Below are positions 35,997-44,452 of a stretch of DNA of 64,000 bases, one piece after another (the first letter of the stretch is position 1; each line of letters opens with the position of its first letter). The position numbers and the translations under genes are program-made. The notes beneath the pieces are model-generated. The model made no database searches, was not told where the DNA came from, and saw nothing but the letters and a program-made list of their open reading frames with translations. Origin of the DNA: Kitasatospora sp. NBC_00315 (lineage in GTDB: Bacteria > Actinomycetota > Actinomycetes > Streptomycetales > Streptomycetaceae); NCBI RefSeq assembly GCF_041435095.1, contig NZ_CP108025.1, forward strand, positions 7,068,001-7,132,000, read 5' to 3'.

Positions 35997-38543
35997 ATGC
36001 CTGAGCCCACTACGCCGTTACCACCGGCCGCCGCGTCCGTGCGCCCCACCGCGCCCGCGACCACCGTCCCGTCCGCGCGCCCCACCGCGCGGGTCGTCTC
36101 CGAGAGCCGGGCCGCCGCCCGGGGCCCCCGGCCGCTGCGCCACCGGCTGGGCCTCGGCCTCGCGCTGGCGGGCGCGCTCGCCGCCGCCGCGCTGCTGCCG
36201 GCCCGGGCGGAGGTCGCCGGCCCCGCCCCGGTGGCCGCCTCGGGCCAGTACAACTACGCCGAGGCGCTGCAGAAGTCGATCCTGTTCTACGAGGCCCAGC
36301 AGTCGGGCAAGTTGCCCGACACCAACCGGGTCTCCTGGCGCGGCGACTCCGCCCTGGACGACGGCAAGGACGTCGGCCTCGACCTCACGGGCGGGTGGTA
36401 CGACGCCGGGGACCACGTGAAGTTCGGCCTCCCGATGGCCGCTTCGACCACCATGCTGGCCTGGGGCGCGATCGCGGAGAAGCAGGCCTACACTGCCTCC
36501 GGCCAGATGCAGTACCTCAAGAACAACCTGCGGTTCGTCAACGACTACTTCATCAAGGCCCACCCGTCGCCGAACGTGCTCTACGGCCAGGTCGGCAACG
36601 GCGGTACGGACCATGCCTGGTGGGGTCCGGCCGAGGTGATGCCGATGGCCCGTCCGGCGTACCGGATCGACACCTCCTGCCCCGGCTCCGACCTGGCGGG
36701 CGAGACCGCCGCCGCGATGGCCTCCTCCTCGATGGTCTTCGCGGACAGTGATCCGACGTACGCGGCCACCCTGCTCACCCACGCCAAGCAGCTCTACTCC
36801 TTCGCCGACACCTACCGAGGGAAGTACAGCAGTTGCATCAGCGACGCCCAGGGCTACTACAACTCCTGGAGCGGATACAACGACGAGCTGGTCTGGGGCG
36901 CCATCTGGCTCTACAAGGCCACCGGTGACAGCAGCTACCTGGCCAAGGCGGAGACCTACTACGCGGACCTCTCCACGGAGCCGCAGACCACGACGAAGTC
37001 CTACAAGTGGACCATCGCGTGGGACGACAAGTCCTACGGTGCCTATGTCCTGTTGGCCCAACTCACGGGCAAGCAGGGCTACATCGACGACGTCAACCGC
37101 TGGCTGGACTGGTGGACGGTCGGCGTCAACGGCAGCCAGGTCAAGTACTCGCCCGGCGGTGAGGCCGTCCTCGACTCCTGGGGGTCGTTGCGATACGCGG
37201 CCAACACGTCCTTCGTCGCCCTGCTCTACTCGGACTGGCTGACCGGGGACGCCACCCGCAAGGTCCGCTACCACGACTTCGCGGTGCGCCAGATCGACTA
37301 CGCGCTGGGCGACAACCCCCGCCGCTCCAGTTACCTGATCGGCTTCGGCACCAACGCGCCGAAGAACCCGCACCACCGCACCTCGCACGGCTCCTGGACC
37401 GACCAGTTGACCAGTCCGGTGAACAACCGCCACACACTCGTCGGCGCCCTGGTCGGCGGTCCGAGCTCGGCCGACGACTCGTACACCGACGACCGCAGCA
37501 ACTACGTCAACAACGAGGTGGCCACCGACTACAACGCGGCCTTCACCGGAGCCCTCGCCCGTCTCTACGCCGAGTACGGCGGCTCGCCGCTCGCCGCGTT
37601 CCCGGCCAAGGAGACCCCGGACGGTCCGGAGATGTCGGTGCAGGCCTCGGTGAACGCCGCCGGCACGAACTTCACCGAGATCAAGGCTTACGTGATCAAC
37701 AAGTCGGCCTGGCCCGCCCGGGCGATGAACAAGGCCGCGCTGCGCTACTACTTCACGCTGGAACCCGGTGTGACACCGAGTCAGATCACGCTGAGCACGA
37801 ACTACAACCAGTGCGGGACGGTCAGCGGGCCCACCCTGTACTCCGGCTCCACGTACTACGTGACGGTCGACTGCTCCAACACGAGCATCGCGCCGGCCGG
37901 GCAGTCGGCCTACCGCAAGGAGGTGCAGTTCCGGATCTCCTCGGCGGGTGCCTGGGATCCTGCCAACGACTGGTCCTACCAGGGCATCGCGACCACGCCC
38001 GGAGCCACACCGGTGGATGCCTCGCACCTGCTGCTGCTGGACGGCGGGGTGCCGCAGTGGGGTGCGACGCCGGACGGTTCCGTGCCGACCGGCAGCCCCA
38101 GCCCGCCTCCGACCGCCTCCACATCGGCCTCGCCGAGCCCCAGCCCCAGCCCCAGCCCGAGCCCGAGCCCGAGCCCGTCCGCCTCTCCGACGGGTACGCC
38201 GACCGGGAGTTCCTCGCCGACCGCCGTGCCCGGGGCCTGCTCGGTCGGCTACACCATCGGCAGTAACTGGGGTACGGGCTTCACCGCCGACGTGGTGGTG
38301 CGGAACACCGGCACCGCCGCGATCTCCGGCTGGACTCTCGGCTGGACGTTCCGGGGTGCGGAGCAGGTCACCAACGCCTGGAACGCCAAGGTGTCCCAGA
38401 GCGGCGCGGCCGTCACCGCGGTCGACGCCGGCTTCAACGCCACCGTCGCGCCGGGTGGTTCGGCCTCGTTCGGCTTCCAGGGCGCCGGCGCCCCCGCAGG
38501 TCTCCCGGTCTTCACGCTCAACGGGAGGACGTGCACGGGCTGA
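35997..38543 (+). CDS. Secreted GH9 cellulase with CBM3 and CBM2
   Basis: An 848-residue cellulase. An N-terminal arm of about 46 residues precedes a signal segment (47-72). The GH9 catalytic domain (about 84-530) has WYDAGDHVKF (Asp136/Asp139), NPHHRTSHG (457-465) and NNEVATDYNAAF with catalytic Glu507. A CBM3 (about 545-690) is joined by a long SP-rich linker (697-742) to a CBM2 (746-847). This order fits a processive endoglucanase of the Cel9 type with a cellulose-binding end. It is controlled by a CebR box and ends at a 19-base hairpin. Confidence 0.95.
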   Translation: MPEPTTPLPPAAASVRPTAPATTVPSARPTARVVSESRAAARGPRPLRHRLGLGLALAGALAAAALLPARAEVAGPAPVAASGQYNYAEALQKSILFYEAQQSGKLPDTNRVSWRGDSALDDGKDVGLDLTGGWYDAGDHVKFGLPMAASTTMLAWGAIAEKQAYTASGQMQYLKNNLRFVNDYFIKAHPSPNVLYGQVGNGGTDHAWWGPAEVMPMARPAYRIDTSCPGSDLAGETAAAMASSSMVFADSDPTYAATLLTHAKQLYSFADTYRGKYSSCISDAQGYYNSWSGYNDELVWGAIWLYKATGDSSYLAKAETYYADLSTEPQTTTKSYKWTIAWDDKSYGAYVLLAQLTGKQGYIDDVNRWLDWWTVGVNGSQVKYSPGGEAVLDSWGSLRYAANTSFVALLYSDWLTGDATRKVRYHDFAVRQIDYALGDNPRRSSYLIGFGTNAPKNPHHRTSHGSWTDQLTSPVNNRHTLVGALVGGPSSADDSYTDDRSNYVNNEVATDYNAAFTGALARLYAEYGGSPLAAFPAKETPDGPEMSVQASVNAAGTNFTEIKAYVINKSAWPARAMNKAALRYYFTLEPGVTPSQITLSTNYNQCGTVSGPTLYSGSTYYVTVDCSNTSIAPAGQSAYRKEVQFRISSAGAWDPANDWSYQGIATTPGATPVDASHLLLLDGGVPQWGATPDGSVPTGSPSPPPTASTSASPSPSPSPSPSPSPSPSASPTGTPTGSSSPTAVPGACSVGYTIGSNWGTGFTADVVVRNTGTAAISGWTLGWTFRGAEQVTNAWNAKVSQSGAAVTAVDAGFNATVAPGGSASFGFQGAGAPAGLPVFTLNGRTCTG

Positions 38544-38582
38544 CCCGGCCGGCCGGGTGCACCGACCGGTGCACCCGGTGAC

Positions 38583-38628
38583 GCCGCCTGCCCGGCCCCC
38601 GCAGTGTTCCGGGGGCCGGGCAGGCGGC
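38583..38628. terminator. Bidirectional terminator after cellulase
   Basis: Perfect 19-base arms (38583-38601 and 38610-38628) with an eight-base loop. A second, shorter hairpin lies just upstream (38553-38578). It is shared with the convergent gene at 38694-39236. Confidence 0.85.
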
Positions 38629-38693
38629 AACGCGCGGGGCGTTCACTCCCGGCGCTCACTGCCGGCGCTCGTCGCCGGGTTCGCCTGCGGCCC

Positions 38694-39236
38694 TCACTCC
38701 CGGCGGGCGTCCTCGGGGGTCTCCTCCTCGGCGGCTTCCTGGGCGACCGCCTCCTCCGTGACCTCCTGGGCGGTACGGACCTCGTCGGCCACGTCCTCGG
38801 CCGGCCGCCGTACGAGCCGCCCACCGTGCCGGGCGGCGATCGCGTCCGCATCCTGCGGCTGCTGCTCGCGCACCTCGGCGATCAGCAGGCTGTCGCCCTC
38901 CGCGAGACCGCTGCTGTAGACCGTCAGGCCCTCGGCGGCGTCCTGGAAGCGCTTGATCTCGGCGGCGCCGGCCAGCACGGTGCCCGCGGTCCAGCCCAGG
39001 AAGACGCCGACCGGGCCGCCCAGCAGCCCGACCAGGCCACCGACGATCCCGCTGACCACGGTCGGCGTACCGGCCCCGCGCACCCAGCTCTCGGGCACGT
39101 CGAGCAGTCCCTCGGCCGAGCGCTCCAGGACGGCCGCCTGCCGGGCGCCGTGCAGTTCCTTCACCTCCTGGTAGGCGGCTCTGGCGGCCGCCGGGTCGTC
39201 GAAGGTGACGAACAGCATGGTGTGGGTCTCCGGCAT
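38694..39236 (-). CDS. DUF1269-like membrane protein
   Basis: A 180-residue protein. The N-terminal domain (MPETHTMLFVTFDDPAAARAAYQEVKEL) has a ferredoxin-like fold. A Gly/Leu hydrophobic hairpin follows (about 62-90: GIVGGLVGLLGGPVGVFLGW), then a mixed domain and an acidic, Glu/Ala-rich C-terminus (EVTEEAVAQEAAEEETPEDA). The pattern matches DUF1269/general-stress membrane proteins. The start ATG 39236 is chosen at MPETHTM; further upstream starts only add repeat-encoded residues. Function unknown; stress related by analogy. Confidence 0.7.
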   Translation of the reverse strand: MPETHTMLFVTFDDPAAARAAYQEVKELHGARQAAVLERSAEGLLDVPESWVRGAGTPTVVSGIVGGLVGLLGGPVGVFLGWTAGTVLAGAAEIKRFQDAAEGLTVYSSGLAEGDSLLIAEVREQQPQDADAIAARHGGRLVRRPAEDVADEVRTAQEVTEEAVAQEAAEEETPEDARRE

Positions 39237-39360
39237 CGGACGGCCTCTCGACGTTCCTGGGCAGGGCTGCACGCTTGCACGATAGACCGCCGCCCGCGGA
39301 TCGGCCCCCGGGCCGGGCCGCCGCGTGCCTCGGCCGGAGGCGGGCAGGACGCTCGGGGCG

Positions 39361-39402
39361 GCAAGCGGCAAGCGGCAAGCGGCAAGCGGCAAGCGGCAAG
39401 CG
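39361..39402. repeat. Six-copy 7-bp tandem repeat
   Basis: GCAAGCG is repeated six times without a mismatch between the Mut7-C gene and the DUF1269-like gene. It is a likely length-variable tract. Confidence 0.9.
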
Positions 39403-39411
39403 GGCCGGGCG

Positions 39412-40164
39412 TCAGGGCGCCGGGGCGGGCCGGGGCGGGGGCCGCTCGGCGGAGTCCCGCAGGGCCGCTTCGACGATGGCGTTCAGGCTGGCGTGGTGGG
39501 CGCCCCGCCAGTACACCTGGCCGCACGCGGTGCACTGGGCGAACACGTCGTAGGAGCGCTCGGTACCGCCGCGCAGTCGACCGTGCACCGCCTCCTTGGG
39601 GGCTTCGCGGAGCGTGCCGTTGCAGGCCGTGCACCTGGTCCAGGGAGCGAGCGGCGGGGCGAACCGGGCGAGTACCTCCCGGAGCTGTTCGGCGGGGCGG
39701 TGGCTGTAGACGTAGGCCCCGGCCCAGATCTCCCGGCGCCGCAGGAGGCCCCGGTCGCGGGAGAGCATCACCCGGTGCTCCGCGGCCGAGCGCGTGGCCA
39801 GCGCCGCGTCGCCGATGTCCGGGTTCTCGTACGCGGCGTCCACCCCGAGCAGCCGGAGCCGGCGGGTCAGCGTCCCGAGATGGACGTCGAGCAGGAAGCG
39901 GGCCGGGCCGGCCAGCGGCTGGGGCCGTGGGACGGCGTGCACCGCGACCTCCTCGCCGTGCGCGGGCAGATGCGAGGTGGCCACCGTCCGGCCGTCCACG
40001 ACGAGCTCGCCGACCTCGGTGAGTGGCACGCCGAGCGACTCCACCACGTGTCCGAGCGTCGCGGCGCGGTCGGTGCGTACCGCCGAGCGCGCCACGCGCC
40101 TGGCCGCGGCGAGGAACACGTGCAGTTCGGGGTCGAGGCTGATCCAGATCTCCGGTCTGTCCAC
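39412..40164 (-). CDS. Mut7-C RNase-domain protein
   Basis: A 250-residue protein. An N-terminal ubiquitin-like Mut7-C domain (about 5-80) precedes a Mut7-C PIN-like RNase domain (about 86-220). Acidic residues likely for metal binding include Asp93 (FLLDVHLG) and Asp137 (SRDRGLL). A zinc ribbon uses Cys178/Cys181 and Cys211/Cys214 (CTAC...CTACG). The family is a predicted toxin-like or RNA-processing nuclease; the bacterial role is unknown. It stands in its own minus-strand unit, downstream of the MFS gene and a hairpin. Confidence 0.85.
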   Translation of the reverse strand: MDRPEIWISLDPELHVFLAAARRVARSAVRTDRAATLGHVVESLGVPLTEVGELVVDGRTVATSHLPAHGEEVAVHAVPRPQPLAGPARFLLDVHLGTLTRRLRLLGVDAAYENPDIGDAALATRSAAEHRVMLSRDRGLLRRREIWAGAYVYSHRPAEQLREVLARFAPPLAPWTRCTACNGTLREAPKEAVHGRLRGGTERSYDVFAQCTACGQVYWRGAHHASLNAIVEAALRDSAERPPPRPAPAP

Positions 40165-40230
40165 GCGGCCAGCATGCCAGCGGTGCGGGTCCGGCCGCGA
40201 GCGTTTTCCGCCCGTGCCGCCCGTGCCGCC

Positions 40231-40254
40231 CGTGCCGCGGCGCGCCGCGGCACG
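40231..40254 (-). terminator. Palindrome after MFS gene
   Basis: A perfect 24-base palindrome centred at 40242/40243, whose inner GC bases would form the loop. It begins five bases after the MFS stop and separates it from the Mut7-C gene. Three copies of GTGCCGCC-like sequence lie beside it. Confidence 0.55.
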
Positions 40255-40258
40255 CGGG

Positions 40259-41719
40259 TCAGACCTGCTGGGGCGAGGGCTCGCTGCCGACCGGGTCGGG
40301 GCGCGCTGCCGGGTCGCCCGGCCCGGCCGGGTCGCCGGCGTCCCGGCGGGTCCGGGCGTCGGGCATGGTGAAGGCGAACAGGCCGGCGGCGACCGCGATC
40401 GCGGCGAGTACCAGGTAGCCGTTGCGGTAGGCGTCGAGCGCCGGGTGGGCCCGTTCGGCGCCGGTGGACCCGAGCATCAGCACGGTCGTCACGACGGCCG
40501 GCGCGAGTGCCGCGCCGGTCTGCCGGACGACGGTGTTGAGGGTGGCCGCGTGGGCCACGTCGGCGCGGGCCACCGCCGTGAAGGAGGCCACGGTCGTGGG
40601 CATGAAGACGGCGCCCATGGCCAGGCCGAGCAGGAACATGTAGGCGCGGAAGGTCCACAGCCCGGTCTGCGCGTCCGTCCCGGCGAAGAGCAGCATGACC
40701 GCGGCCACCCCCAGCATCCCGGTGCCGATGATGACCCGGGGGCCGATCCTGGCGTAGACGACGCCGACCACCTGCATGGTGAGCAGCACGCCGAAGGCCT
40801 CGGTGAACGTGCTGCTGCCGCTGTCGAGCGCGCTCCCGCCGCGTGCCTCCTGGATGAGCAGGGGGCCCAGGTACATCGCGCCCATCATGGGGATGTGGCC
40901 GACCAGGCCGACCAGGTTGGTGTCGCGGAACAGCCGGTCGCCGAAGAGCCGCAGCCGCAGGATCGGCTCCGGTGCCCGCAGCATGGTGCGGACCGCCAGT
41001 CCGAGCAGGAGCGCGCCGCCCGCCAGCGATCCGAGCACCTGCGGCCGGGCCCAGCCGAGGTCAGGGCCCGCGCAGACCCCGTACATCAGGATCGCCGTGC
41101 CGCCGCCGCTGAGCAGCAGCCCCGGCAGGTCCAGCCGGCCGGCCCGGTGGTCGTGGTGCTCGGCGAGGAAGAGCAGTCCGAAGAGGATGGCGAGCGCGCC
41201 GACCGGCAGGTTGACGTAGAAGACCCAGCGCCAGGACAGGCTGGTCACCAGCACGCCGCCGAGCAGCGGCGCGAGGGCGGGGGCGATCTGCTGGGGGATG
41301 ATCAGCAGCCGCGACAGCCGTACCTGCTCGGTCTGGTCGAAGGTGCGGAACAGCAGGGCCTGCGAGGTGGGGGTGAGCAGGCCGGCGGCGAGGCCCTGCA
41401 GGGCGCGGGCGGCGATCAGGGCGGTGAGGCCGGGCGCCGCGCCGCACAGGCCGGAGGCGAGGGTGAAGACCGTCAGGGAGAGCAGCAGCATGCTGCGCCC
41501 GCCGAAGCGCTCCACCAGCCAGGCGGAGGCGGGGATCATCATCGCCAGGCAGACCGGGTAGACCACCACGACGCTGTCCAGCGCGGCCGGGGTGAGGGCG
41601 AACTGACGGGCGATGCTGGGCAGCGCGACGGTGGTGATCGCACCGTCGACGATGCAGATGAAGGTGGTCGAGACGGTCATGATGGGCACCACGAGGCGCT
41701 GGCTGAGTCGGCTGCTCAT
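40259..41719 (-). CDS. MFS exporter, DHA2 family
   Basis: A 486-residue major facilitator with 14 predicted helices, typical of the EmrB/QacA (DHA2) drug:proton antiporters. Features include FICIVDGAITTVALPSIARQ at the first helix, the LVERFGGRSM loop after helix 2 and ARALQGLAAGLLTP. The C-terminus is a Pro/Asp-rich tail. The gene is divergent from a MarR regulator across about 60 bases full of repeats, a standard repressor-exporter layout, so it probably exports a small toxic compound sensed by that regulator. Confidence 0.9.
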   Translation of the reverse strand: MSSRLSQRLVVPIMTVSTTFICIVDGAITTVALPSIARQFALTPAALDSVVVVYPVCLAMMIPASAWLVERFGGRSMLLLSLTVFTLASGLCGAAPGLTALIAARALQGLAAGLLTPTSQALLFRTFDQTEQVRLSRLLIIPQQIAPALAPLLGGVLVTSLSWRWVFYVNLPVGALAILFGLLFLAEHHDHRAGRLDLPGLLLSGGGTAILMYGVCAGPDLGWARPQVLGSLAGGALLLGLAVRTMLRAPEPILRLRLFGDRLFRDTNLVGLVGHIPMMGAMYLGPLLIQEARGGSALDSGSSTFTEAFGVLLTMQVVGVVYARIGPRVIIGTGMLGVAAVMLLFAGTDAQTGLWTFRAYMFLLGLAMGAVFMPTTVASFTAVARADVAHAATLNTVVRQTGAALAPAVVTTVLMLGSTGAERAHPALDAYRNGYLVLAAIAVAAGLFAFTMPDARTRRDAGDPAGPGDPAARPDPVGSEPSPQQV

Positions 41720-41756
41720 AAATGCTGAGCATACTCACTATGATGATGCTCATAAA
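41714..41756. promoter_or_regulatory. Operator region between MFS and MarR genes
   Basis: GCTCATAAA occurs as a direct repeat at 41714-41722 and 41748-41756. TGAGCAT (41726-41732) and ATGCTCA (41746-41752) form a 7-13-7 inverted repeat. The tract is AT-rich for this genome and overlaps the MFS start codon. It is a likely MarR binding site controlling both genes. Confidence 0.65.
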
Positions 41757-41781
41757 GCTCTGGGACGGGGAAACGACGGAC

Positions 41782-42240
41782 ATGGCACAGGTTCAGGACT
41801 TCGGCAGCAGCGACATCCTGGTGGACGAGCTGTTCGCCACCACCCACCGGCTGCGGATCTTCGTCGACGGGCGGCTGCGCGAGCACGGCGCCTCCGTGGC
41901 GCGGTTGCGGGCGATGCGGGTACTGGCCCGGGCCGGCGAGCCGTTGCGGATGCGCGACCTGAGCGATCTGCTCGGCAACGCCCCGCGGACCACCACCACC
42001 ATCGTCGACAGCCTGGAGCGGGACGGGCTGGTCGAGCGGGTGCGGCACCCGGACGACCGCCGGTCCTTCCTGCTGACCCTGACCGAGCGCGGGGTGCGCT
42101 GCCACCGGGAGGCCGAGGAGTTGGACGGCGCGGCGCTCGCAGCGGCCACCGGCGCACTGAGCGCAGCCGAGCGCGACCAGTTGCGGACGCTGCTGGCCAG
42201 GATCCGGACGGCCGTCTCCGGCGACCGCCTGACCGCCTGA
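41782..42240 (+). CDS. MarR family transcriptional regulator
   Basis: A 152-residue winged-helix regulator. The DNA-binding part is GEPLRMRDLSDLLGNAPRTTTTIVDSLERDGLVERV, with the wing RHPDDRRSFLLTLTERG (the DxR wing signature is present). The ATG at 41782 is chosen; the upstream ATG at 41722 would make the N-terminus overlap the operator repeats and add 20 odd residues. It is divergent from the DHA2 exporter and probably represses both it and itself until a ligand binds. Confidence 0.85.
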   Translation: MAQVQDFGSSDILVDELFATTHRLRIFVDGRLREHGASVARLRAMRVLARAGEPLRMRDLSDLLGNAPRTTTTIVDSLERDGLVERVRHPDDRRSFLLTLTERGVRCHREAEELDGAALAAATGALSAAERDQLRTLLARIRTAVSGDRLTA

Positions 42241-42272
42241 CCGCCCGACCGCCCGACCGCCCGACCGCCCGA
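42241..42272. repeat. 8-bp tandem repeat
   Basis: CCGCCCGA repeats four times directly after the MarR stop codon, extending imperfectly to 42292. Confidence 0.8.
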
Positions 42273-42401
42273 CCAACCGCCCGGCCGCCCGGGGGAGACG
42301 GGGCCGTTCCGCGGCGGGAGCGGCGAGCGACGAGAATGGAGGCGGGTCCGTGCGACCCGCCCGGAGGGGACCGTCACTGTCACCGGAGTGAGGGACAGCC
42401 C

Positions 42402-43415
42402 ATGGGACAGGCAGCCATCAGCGTCGTCGGACTCGGCAAGAGCTTCGGGTCGGTGACGGCCCTGGACGGGGTGGACTTCGAGGTGCGGCCCGGGACGGTC
42501 TTCGGCCTGCTCGGGCCGAACGGCGCCGGGAAGAGCACCGCGATCCGGATCCTGACGACCATCCTGCGGCCGAGCCGCGGCCACGCCGAGGTGCTCGGCC
42601 ACGACGTGGTGCGCGAGGCCGCCACCGTCCGGCGGTCGATCGGCCTGGCCGGCCAGTACGCCGCCGTGGACCCGAATCTCACCGGCCGCGAGAATCTGCG
42701 GCTGATCGGCCGGCTGACCCGGATCGGCCGCACCCGGCTCCGCCCCCGCGCGGCGGAGCTGCTGGAGCGCTTCGACCTGAGCGCGGCCGCCGACCGCCCG
42801 GTGCGGACCTACTCGGGCGGAATGCGCAGACGGCTCGACGTCGCCGCCGCGCTCGTCCCCGAGCCGCCGGTGCTGTTCCTGGACGAGCCGACCACCGGTC
42901 TGGACCCGCAGAGCCGCAACGCCCTGTGGGGGCTGATCCGCGAGCTGGTGAACGACGGGACGACCGTCCTGCTCACCACCCAGTACCTGGAGGAGGCCGA
43001 CCGGCTGGCCTCGCGGGTGGTGGTGGTCGACGAGGGACGGATCATCGTCGACGACACCCCGGCCGCTCTCAAGGCCCGGCTCGGCAACACCGTGATCGAG
43101 CTCGCGATGGGCGACGAGGACCGCGCCGCCCGGGCGGTCGCCGTCCTCACCGGGAGGCTGCCCGAACCGCCGGCGCGCGAGGGCCCGCTGCTCACGCTCG
43201 CCTCCCGGGACGGCTCCCGGCTGTTGCTGGAGGCCCTGCACCTGCTGGACGAGAGCGGCCTGGTGCCCCGGGCGGTCGCGGTCCGCGAATCCAGCCTCGA
43301 CGACGTCTTCCTGGCCCTGACCGGCCACCGCACCGCGAGCGGCGGGCCCACCGCAGCAGGGCCGCCCGGCGAGGATCCCGGCGCGGACGGGGCCGCCCAG
43401 GCGGGTGCGTCATGA
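42402..43415 (+). CDS. DrrA-type ABC transporter ATP-binding protein
   Basis: A 337-residue ATPase. It has Walker A GPNGAGKST, signature YSGGMRRRLDVA, Walker B VLFLDEPTTGLD and H-loop TTQYLEEADRL. The C-terminal extension (DDVFLALTGHRT) is typical of DrrA, the daunorubicin-resistance exporter class. It pairs with the permease that starts on its stop codon (ATGA overlap at 43412), so the two are coupled. The substrate is unknown. The start ATG 42402 has GAGTGAGGGACAG just upstream. Confidence 0.95.
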   Translation: MGQAAISVVGLGKSFGSVTALDGVDFEVRPGTVFGLLGPNGAGKSTAIRILTTILRPSRGHAEVLGHDVVREAATVRRSIGLAGQYAAVDPNLTGRENLRLIGRLTRIGRTRLRPRAAELLERFDLSAAADRPVRTYSGGMRRRLDVAAALVPEPPVLFLDEPTTGLDPQSRNALWGLIRELVNDGTTVLLTTQYLEEADRLASRVVVVDEGRIIVDDTPAALKARLGNTVIELAMGDEDRAARAVAVLTGRLPEPPAREGPLLTLASRDGSRLLLEALHLLDESGLVPRAVAVRESSLDDVFLALTGHRTASGGPTAAGPPGEDPGADGAAQAGAS

Positions 43416-44242
43416 CCGGTACCGCCGTCCCGCACGCGTTCGGCGCCGGGAGCCTCGCCTGGCGGCTCGGCCGGGGGCTCTCGGACGCCGTCCGGGACGG
43501 GCTCGCGGTGGCCTGGCGCAACCTGATCGCCCTGCGCCGGGTGCCCAGGCTGCTGGTCTTCTCCACGATCCAGCCCCTGGTCTTCGTCCTGATGTTCCGA
43601 TACGTCTTCGGCGGGGTGGTCGGGCCCGCACTCGGCCCCGTCTCCTACGTCGACTTCCTGATCCCCGGCATCTTCGTGCAGACCGCCGTGTTCGGCTCCA
43701 TGAACACCGCGATCGGCCTCGCGACCGACATGCAGACCGGCCTGATGGAGCGGTTCCGCTCGCTCCCGATGGCCCGCTCGGCGGTGCTGGTCGGCCGCAC
43801 CACGGCGGATCTCGCGCGCAACGTGTTCGTGGTCGCGCTGATGACGGCGGTGGGATTCGCCCTCGGCTTCCGGATCCACGCGGGCGTGCCCGCCTTCCTG
43901 GGCGGCGTCCTGCTGGTGCTGGCCTTCGGGTTCGCGATGTCGTGGATCTTCGCGGTGGTGGGCATGGCGGTGGGCGACCCCGAGACCGCGCAGGCCGCCG
44001 CGTTCCCGGTGCTCGCGCCGCTGGTCTTCGCCTCCTCGGCGTTCGTCCCGGTCAGCACCATGCCTGGATGGCTGCAGGCGTTCGCCGGCCACCAGCCGGT
44101 CTCGAAAACCGCGCAGGCGGTGCGGGTCCTGGTGCTCGGCGGCCCGGCCACCACCGTGGTCTGGCAGGCGCTGGCCTGGGACGCCGGGATCGTCGCCGTC
44201 TTCGCCCCGCTCGGGGTGTGGTTCTACCGCCGGGCCGTGTAG
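43412..44242 (+). CDS. DrrB-type ABC transporter permease
   Basis: A 276-residue ABC-2 permease with six predicted helices. The motif FSTIQPLVFVLMFRYVFGG, the GSMNTAIGLATDMQTGLMERF loop (typical of DrrB) and SSAFVPVSTMPGWLQAFAGHQP are seen. It is translationally coupled to the ATPase gene upstream. Together they form a half-type exporter of drugs or lipophilic metabolites. After the stop lies a 15-base tandem repeat and then the convergent etfA gene. Confidence 0.95.
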   Translation: MTGTAVPHAFGAGSLAWRLGRGLSDAVRDGLAVAWRNLIALRRVPRLLVFSTIQPLVFVLMFRYVFGGVVGPALGPVSYVDFLIPGIFVQTAVFGSMNTAIGLATDMQTGLMERFRSLPMARSAVLVGRTTADLARNVFVVALMTAVGFALGFRIHAGVPAFLGGVLLVLAFGFAMSWIFAVVGMAVGDPETAQAAAFPVLAPLVFASSAFVPVSTMPGWLQAFAGHQPVSKTAQAVRVLVLGGPATTVVWQALAWDAGIVAVFAPLGVWFYRRAV

Positions 44243-44314
44243 GACGCCGGAGCGGGAACCGGTGGCCCTACGGCGGACGCGCCGCCCGCGCACGGTGGCA
44301 CGCGGCGGCCGGGC

Positions 44315-44399
44315 CGGACGCTCCTGCATCCGAACGCTCCTGCAGCCGGATCCCCTGCAGCCGGATCCCCTGCACCCGGATCCCCTGCACCCGGACACG
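44315..44399. repeat. 15-bp tandem repeat
   Basis: About five imperfect copies of CCGGATCCCCTGCAC/G between the ABC permease gene and etfA. Any frame through it encodes only Pro-Asp-Leu-His/Gln repeats, not a gene. Confidence 0.8.
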
Positions 44400-44452
44400 G
44401 CGAAGCCGGTCGATGGCGATCACCGACCGGCTCCGCCGTGCCGCACGACGGG

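Noticed and set aside
36018..38630. An 870-codon minus-strand frame opposite the cellulase
   Set aside because: The plus-strand GH9 gene explains it fully.
39361..39402. A CRISPR-like array
   Set aside because: The units are 7 bases and perfectly contiguous, with no spacers.
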